Source: Flagellimonas pacifica
Lineage (GTDB): Bacteria > Bacteroidota > Bacteroidia > Flavobacteriales > Flavobacteriaceae
DNA length: 64,000 bases
Direction: 5' to 3'
Assembly (NCBI RefSeq): GCF_900215465.1
Contig: NZ_OBEH01000009.1
Coordinates: 1-64,000 of the forward strand
In this document: piece by piece, positions 59,878-64,000 of the stretch
Layout: each line of letters opens with the position of its first letter
Numbering within the stretch: the stretch's first letter is position 1
Made by a program: the position numbers and the translations under genes
Notes under the pieces: generated by a model
What the model was told of the DNA's origin: nothing
Database searches by the model: none
Seen by the model: the letters and a program-made list of their open reading frames with translations, nothing else

Positions 59878-60738
59878 TTATTTCTGTTTTACCAGTTGTT
59901 TCCAGGCATCAATATTTTTCTGGTTCATTCGCACGAACTCGTCTTTTCCAAGGGAATCCGCTATTTTCAATGATTTTTCTGCAGATTTGACTGCAGACCC
60001 ATAATCCCCAAGCTTTTCTTCCACCAAAGATTTTACCCTATGAGAATAATAAGTGTCCCCGCCCAACTCCAAGGCTTTGTTCAAATAATCCAATGCTATT
60101 GTATAATCAACCCCCTGTTCCTGCAAATAGCGAGCCGCCTCATAATACGTTTGTGCTGTGGGATTTTCCGCTAGCTGTTTGACAATTTCTTTTTTCATTT
60201 GGTCATGGGTATCCACTTCAAAAGGAACGGTTGCCATGGTATTGGCCCAAATCAATTTCATATTGGCCGTATTGTGGGTAATAGAATCAAAAGTGATTAA
60301 AAAATTCTCTTGATGATATGGTAATTCTTGAGGCATAACCGAAATACGAAACAAATCCTCTTTAGGATTGTAGTTTTTTCTGCCATCTCCCCAATGTTCG
60401 GTATTGGTATGAAAAACCACCTGCCAAAATTCTTTCTCTGGAAAAGCATAAAGGGCATAAGTACCTTTTGGTAAGGTATTCCCTATCACTTTCATGTCTG
60501 AATCGACCTTGATTTTGGTACTCTCATTTGCGCCAACCCTCCAAATTCTGCCGAACGGCACAAGTCCACCAAAAATTTTCCGCCCTTTTGTTGCAGGGCG
60601 TGAATACTTCACGGTTATTTTAGACAAACCAACCTCTTGCTCAACCTCAGAAAATGGACTTGCTTTAGGATGATTAATCTGAGCCATGCTTTGCACATAA
60701 CTAAAGAGAACGACGAAAAACAGGACGCGAAACATCAT
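59878..60738 (-). CDS. DUF2911 protein with TPR repeats, exported
   Basis: A 286-residue protein with a signal peptide (MMFRVLFFVVLFSYVQSMAQ). The DUF2911 domain covers about 25-175 (ASPFSEVEQEVGLSKITVKYSRPATKGRKIFGGLVPFGRIWRVGANE is its hallmark region), and tetratricopeptide-like repeats follow (YTIALDYLNKALELGG; DYGSAVKSAEKSLKIADSLG). The function of DUF2911 is unknown. The frame is open to 60756, overlapping the upstream gene; ATG 60738 begins the signal peptide. It is probably co-transcribed with the esterase and amidase genes. Confidence 0.88.
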   Translation of the reverse strand: MMFRVLFFVVLFSYVQSMAQINHPKASPFSEVEQEVGLSKITVKYSRPATKGRKIFGGLVPFGRIWRVGANESTKIKVDSDMKVIGNTLPKGTYALYAFPEKEFWQVVFHTNTEHWGDGRKNYNPKEDLFRISVMPQELPYHQENFLITFDSITHNTANMKLIWANTMATVPFEVDTHDQMKKEIVKQLAENPTAQTYYEAARYLQEQGVDYTIALDYLNKALELGGDTYYSHRVKSLVEEKLGDYGSAVKSAEKSLKIADSLGKDEFVRMNQKNIDAWKQLVKQK

Positions 60739-60748
60739 AATGTCATTT

Positions 60749-62152
60749 TTAATCAATCTCTATCTCCCAATCATCTGTCCGAAAGGCAGAAGCTGGCAAT
60801 CCGGCGCTATTGACAAGATTTGGAAGCGCTTTATCATAAAAAGCAAATCTTACCGCCACAGGTTCTTTCACTTCTTTAGCGTATACTTCAATCTGGTTTC
60901 CTTTAATTCTAGCTTTTGCTTCAACAAATTGTTTGTCCACACCAGCTATTTGGAATTCTTTCAATGTTTTTCCTTCCATTTTTAAACCATCTTTAGCATA
61001 GTCAAAAGACAGGATAATTTTATTCCTTTTGATTTCCATGCTCTTGTACACAGGCCCACTATATACCACATCTTTTACGCCATAAGTTTTGGCCAAGGCC
61101 CAAAGGGCCAATCGTCTACCAACTTCTTGTTTATTGGTAGGGTGAATATTTTTTAAGTTGCCGATGTCGTTGGTGACAGCCATTCCCGTATTTGGCACAT
61201 TCAGCATGGTGTACAATTGGGCATCGCGTACCACGGCAGCTTTGATATCTTTTTTGTCTTTTTCATAATCGTACGGGGCAATCTGAGCAAAGTAAAACGG
61301 AAAATCTTTCTTCCAAAGATTTCTCCAGGTTTTAATTAGCAAGGGAAAAGATTTATAATAAGACTTCTCATTGGCCCGGTTTGATTCTCCTTGATACCAA
61401 ATTGCCCCAGCTATATTAAAGTTCAACAATGGATGGATCATCCCATTGTATGTTGCTCCCGGCAGATGAGGCCACCATTCATATTCAGAAATTTGTTGAG
61501 CCGCAGCTTTAAGTTCACTATCATCTTCTATCAAAGCTTCAGGTATCCAAACCTCTACCGGGGTGCCTCCCCAATTAGAGCTTATCAGACCTATAGGTAC
61601 AGATAGATTTTTATACAGTTTTCTCCCAAAGAAATAGGCGACGGAACTAAAGTTCTGCATGGTTTCTGAAGAACAAGAGACCCATTCGCCTGGAGTATCA
61701 TCTTGAGGAGTGGAAGACTTACGTTGCGGCACCTGAAAGAAACGGATATCAGCATAGTTTGCATTTTTTATTTCTTCCTCTACATTGTCCAATCCCATAT
61801 TAGGCGTCCATTGCATGTTGGATTGGCCTGAAGCAATCCAAACCTCACCTATCATAACATTGGAAAATGTAATTTCTTCGTGTCCCTTAATGGTCACTGT
61901 GTATGGCCCTCCAGCAACTGGAGTAGGCACTTGTACAGACCAGATACCTTGATGAGCTTTGGTTGTAACCTCAACATTATTCCATGAACCGATAATTGTA
62001 ATGGTTTCACTGGTAGCCGTTGTCCATCCCCAGATGGTTGCCTCAGATTGCTGTTGCAGTACCATGTTATCCGATAGAATTGTGGGTGTCCATATTTTGG
62101 CAAAACTGAAGTTGAACAGCAATACAAGTATTAAAAAGAGTAATTTTTTCAT
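60749..62152 (-). CDS. Sialate O-acetylesterase-like SGNH enzyme
   Basis: A 467-residue exported esterase (signal peptide LLFLILVLLFNFSFA). An N-terminal beta-sandwich region (ILSDNMVLQQQSEATIWGW) precedes the SASA domain with WIASGQSNMQWTPN (Ser111 nucleophile), GAIWYQGESNRA and VTNDIGNLKNIHPTNKQEVGRRLA (Asp/His region), and a further beta domain is at the C terminus. Such enzymes remove acetyl groups from sialic acids, xylan or other polysaccharides. Its neighbour also carries SGNH domains, so the locus is probably devoted to de-esterifying a glycan. Confidence 0.9.
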   Translation of the reverse strand: MKKLLFLILVLLFNFSFAKIWTPTILSDNMVLQQQSEATIWGWTTATSETITIIGSWNNVEVTTKAHQGIWSVQVPTPVAGGPYTVTIKGHEEITFSNVMIGEVWIASGQSNMQWTPNMGLDNVEEEIKNANYADIRFFQVPQRKSSTPQDDTPGEWVSCSSETMQNFSSVAYFFGRKLYKNLSVPIGLISSNWGGTPVEVWIPEALIEDDSELKAAAQQISEYEWWPHLPGATYNGMIHPLLNFNIAGAIWYQGESNRANEKSYYKSFPLLIKTWRNLWKKDFPFYFAQIAPYDYEKDKKDIKAAVVRDAQLYTMLNVPNTGMAVTNDIGNLKNIHPTNKQEVGRRLALWALAKTYGVKDVVYSGPVYKSMEIKRNKIILSFDYAKDGLKMEGKTLKEFQIAGVDKQFVEAKARIKGNQIEVYAKEVKEPVAVRFAFYDKALPNLVNSAGLPASAFRTDDWEIEID

Positions 62153-62164
62153 TTCATTGTGTTT

Positions 62165-64000
62165 TTATGGTTGGTTGATTTTATCAAATTGTTTTCGAAT
62201 ATACATGGCCCATGTTTCATAACCTTTGGGTTGAAGATGAATTCCATCGTTACTGAAGTCCTCATTTTTAAGGGTTCCATCTTCATTGCTGAAATACTGT
62301 TCCAAATTATGATATTGTATGTTCCTGGGATATTTAAATCTTCCAAGCTTGGCATGGATTTTTCTATACTTTTCCCGCCTATCGGATGTTGGATCCAATC
62401 CGGTAGGAAGTGGACCAAAGAAAAGTATGGTTGATTTTGGAAACTTTTTCTCCGTTATTTCCAATGTTTTTTTAAGTCCTTCTACAATCTCATCAACAGA
62501 GTCCTCTGGAAAATTATTCACCCCAATGGCCAAGCTAACTATTTTAGGTTTGCAGGTTTCATATTTTCCTTTTTCCAATCGCCAGGCTATGTGTTGAGTT
62601 CGGTCTCCAGAAATTCCGGCTCCAATCCATTTTATGCCTTTAAAATGTGCTTCAGCAGCTAGCTGCCCTGGTTTGTATGTAACCCAACTTCGAGGGCCAC
62701 CCCAACCTTGGGTTATGGAGTTGCCAATCAACAATAAATCTACGTCACCAGAAGCTTGGCATAAAGAATCAATTTGTTTGGCCTGGGACCACCAACCCCT
62801 TCCCTCTATCCATCCCGCACCGGAGCGATATTCTGAACCCGGAGCCGGAATTGTAGCAAAATTGGTTTTTTGACCAGTAGCTCGTAAAATAAAATTGACA
62901 ATGGGGGTTGGGTTTTGCAAGCTATGTGGATGGTGTCCAACACCATTTTTGTAAATCGTTTTGATATTTCCTCCAAGCTCTTCAATTTTCTTTGCAAACA
63001 GTCGCGTATTTTCATCCACAGGAACCACCTCATCAGCTTCTCCACACACATGGAGCATTGGAATGCCAGATTTAGCAAAGAGTTCAGCTTTGCTAATGGG
63101 CCATCCTTTAAAATCAGCTCGAAGTGTGTCAGAATTCAATCCATATCTCATTTTGGCCTGCTCCCAATCCGTTGAACTACCCTTACCTACGCCAAATCCT
63201 CCAGGCCAGCTTTGAGCATCCAAAACTGGAGCATCTGCATAAATACAGGCCACTTTATCCAAGTTTTGTGCAGCCCAATTATACACAATCAAACCTCCCC
63301 TGCTCATTCCTTCCAAAGCAGGTTTTTGGCTTAGGCCTGCCTTTGTCATGATATCGTAACATTTGTTCCAACGTTTCACTGCTTCAGGATTGCCAAAATA
63401 GGTCCCAACCTCGCAGTAAACTATATGATAACCCCTTTCCAACAGCGCTACATCGGTCTGGGGTTCATGTCCAAAAAAGCGCGCCCTCCAAACCCAAGGT
63501 TTATCTTCCAAAGTTCTTTTGGGTTGAACAATTTTAAGTTGAAGCCCCTCAAGCTCAAAATCATATTGGGCAAAACCATGAAAATTTGACTTTTGGGCAT
63601 CTTTAACCTGCAGTGTTTGTATCAAATTAAAGGTATCCGGGAGTTGTTTTACCGCTTCGTAAGCCCGCTTGGCCATTATTGTAGCTCCTAGGGAAGAAGG
63701 ATGTATTTCATCAGGCATTAAACCTGGGTTACCTACAAACAATTGGTACAAATCAATGGTTTCCAAATTTAAGTCATACGCCACCTTTTGGGTTATGGGT
63801 GTGATTTCATCTTTGATGATTGGATTCCAAATACCAGTACTATCATTTGAATAAGAAGGAACAGGTAACAACAATACAATTCTGGCTTTTTCATTTTTAT
63901 TTCTGAAAGACGCAATGAGTGATTTGTAGTTAGATTCAAATTCACCCATATGAACTCTGTTTTGTTGCTTTGCATCATTGGTTCCAAGCTTTATAAATAC
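62165..64000 (-). CDS. SGNH-alpha/beta hydrolase-SGNH three-domain esterase (5' end missing)
   Basis: The frame is open to the right edge, giving 611 residues in view; the start lies outside. The first segment is the end of an SGNH domain (KLGTNDAKQQN with the block III Asn, then DEIHPSSLG with Asp and His). The middle is an alpha/beta hydrolase with nucleophile elbow GMSRGG, acid CGEADEVVP and His in GVGHHPHSL. The last third is a second SGNH domain with all blocks (GNSITQGWGG, GAGISGDRTQH, LAIGVNNFPED, SNDGIHLQPKG). It is an unusual combination of three esterase domains in one chain. It is followed by the SASA gene after 12 bases and probably acts on the same acylated polysaccharide. Confidence 0.9.
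   Translation of the reverse strand, partial: VFIKLGTNDAKQQNRVHMGEFESNYKSLIASFRNKNEKARIVLLLPVPSYSNDSTGIWNPIIKDEITPITQKVAYDLNLETIDLYQLFVGNPGLMPDEIHPSSLGATIMAKRAYEAVKQLPDTFNLIQTLQVKDAQKSNFHGFAQYDFELEGLQLKIVQPKRTLEDKPWVWRARFFGHEPQTDVALLERGYHIVYCEVGTYFGNPEAVKRWNKCYDIMTKAGLSQKPALEGMSRGGLIVYNWAAQNLDKVACIYADAPVLDAQSWPGGFGVGKGSSTDWEQAKMRYGLNSDTLRADFKGWPISKAELFAKSGIPMLHVCGEADEVVPVDENTRLFAKKIEELGGNIKTIYKNGVGHHPHSLQNPTPIVNFILRATGQKTNFATIPAPGSEYRSGAGWIEGRGWWSQAKQIDSLCQASGDVDLLLIGNSITQGWGGPRSWVTYKPGQLAAEAHFKGIKWIGAGISGDRTQHIAWRLEKGKYETCKPKIVSLAIGVNNFPEDSVDEIVEGLKKTLEITEKKFPKSTILFFGPLPTGLDPTSDRREKYRKIHAKLGRFKYPRNIQYHNLEQYFSNEDGTLKNEDFSNDGIHLQPKGYETWAMYIRKQFDKINQP

Noticed and set aside
1..64000. CRISPR arrays, insertion sequences, prophage genes
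   Set aside because: No regularly spaced repeats, transposase, integrase or phage structural genes were seen on either strand.

Overview
The window is AT-rich chromosomal DNA from a marine-type member of the Flavobacteriaceae (Bacteroidota). The evidence is Bacteroidota-style promoters (TAnnTTTG at -7 with TTG about 19-21 bases upstream), few Shine-Dalgarno sequences, many lipoproteins, a clade II nosZ cluster, GG-leader peptide export genes, zeaxanthin-type carotenoid genes and carbohydrate esterases and glycosidases. Most of it is ordinary core genome. I see no insertion sequence, prophage or CRISPR array.

Layout. 1-330: promoter and leader of what looks like an rRNA operon running off the left edge on the minus strand. 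0.3-6 kb: an SGNH esterase, then thrS-infC-rpmI-rplT, in which infC appears to start with ATA, then a second SGNH hydrolase and a YjbQ protein. 6-19 kb: a HAD phosphatase, a DUF985 cupin, an exported protein whose 5' end contains a palindromic repeat, dnaB, accA, an LptF/LptG permease, tgt (without the zinc cysteines), a split transketolase, a porin, an FKBP lipoprotein, an S4 protein, a phosphoribosyltransferase, aroK and tRNA-Lys. 19-23 kb: a small sugar locus (GH29 fucosidase, beta-propeller hydrolase, divergent AraC regulator). 23-25.5 kb: two convergent HExxH lipoproteins. 25.7-33.2 kb: an Rrf2 regulator divergent from a nitrous oxide reductase operon (cytochrome c, fasciclin, nosZ, nosB-like, nosL, nosD, nosF, nosY). 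33.4-36 kb: a GMC dehydrogenase with an Fe-S cysteine motif, its subunit 3, and tRNA-Leu.

36.2-41.8 kb is the most interesting part: a minus-strand operon encoding a C39-like/VKOR/thioredoxin fusion, a small GG-leader precursor with six cysteines in its core, a C39 peptidase-ABC exporter and an HlyD adaptor. I read it as a system that makes, oxidatively folds and secretes a disulfide-rich peptide. The peptide gene sits between two strong hairpins.

42-45.7 kb: a CarH/LitR-like B12-binding MerR regulator followed by crtI-crtB-crtZ, which implies light-controlled carotenoid synthesis; no lycopene cyclase is present. 45.7-52.5 kb: two TlpA-like proteins (one without its CxxC), aconitase, MoxR, SurA and a SurA-like lipoprotein. 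52.6-58 kb: a small conserved protein, a class A beta-lactamase-like lipoprotein, an SRPBCC protein, a Tat-exported Gfo/Idh/MocA oxidoreductase with a DoxX partner, and rimO. 58-64 kb: an amidase, a DUF2911 protein, a sialate O-acetylesterase-like enzyme and a three-domain SGNH-alpha/beta hydrolase-SGNH protein cut by the right edge.
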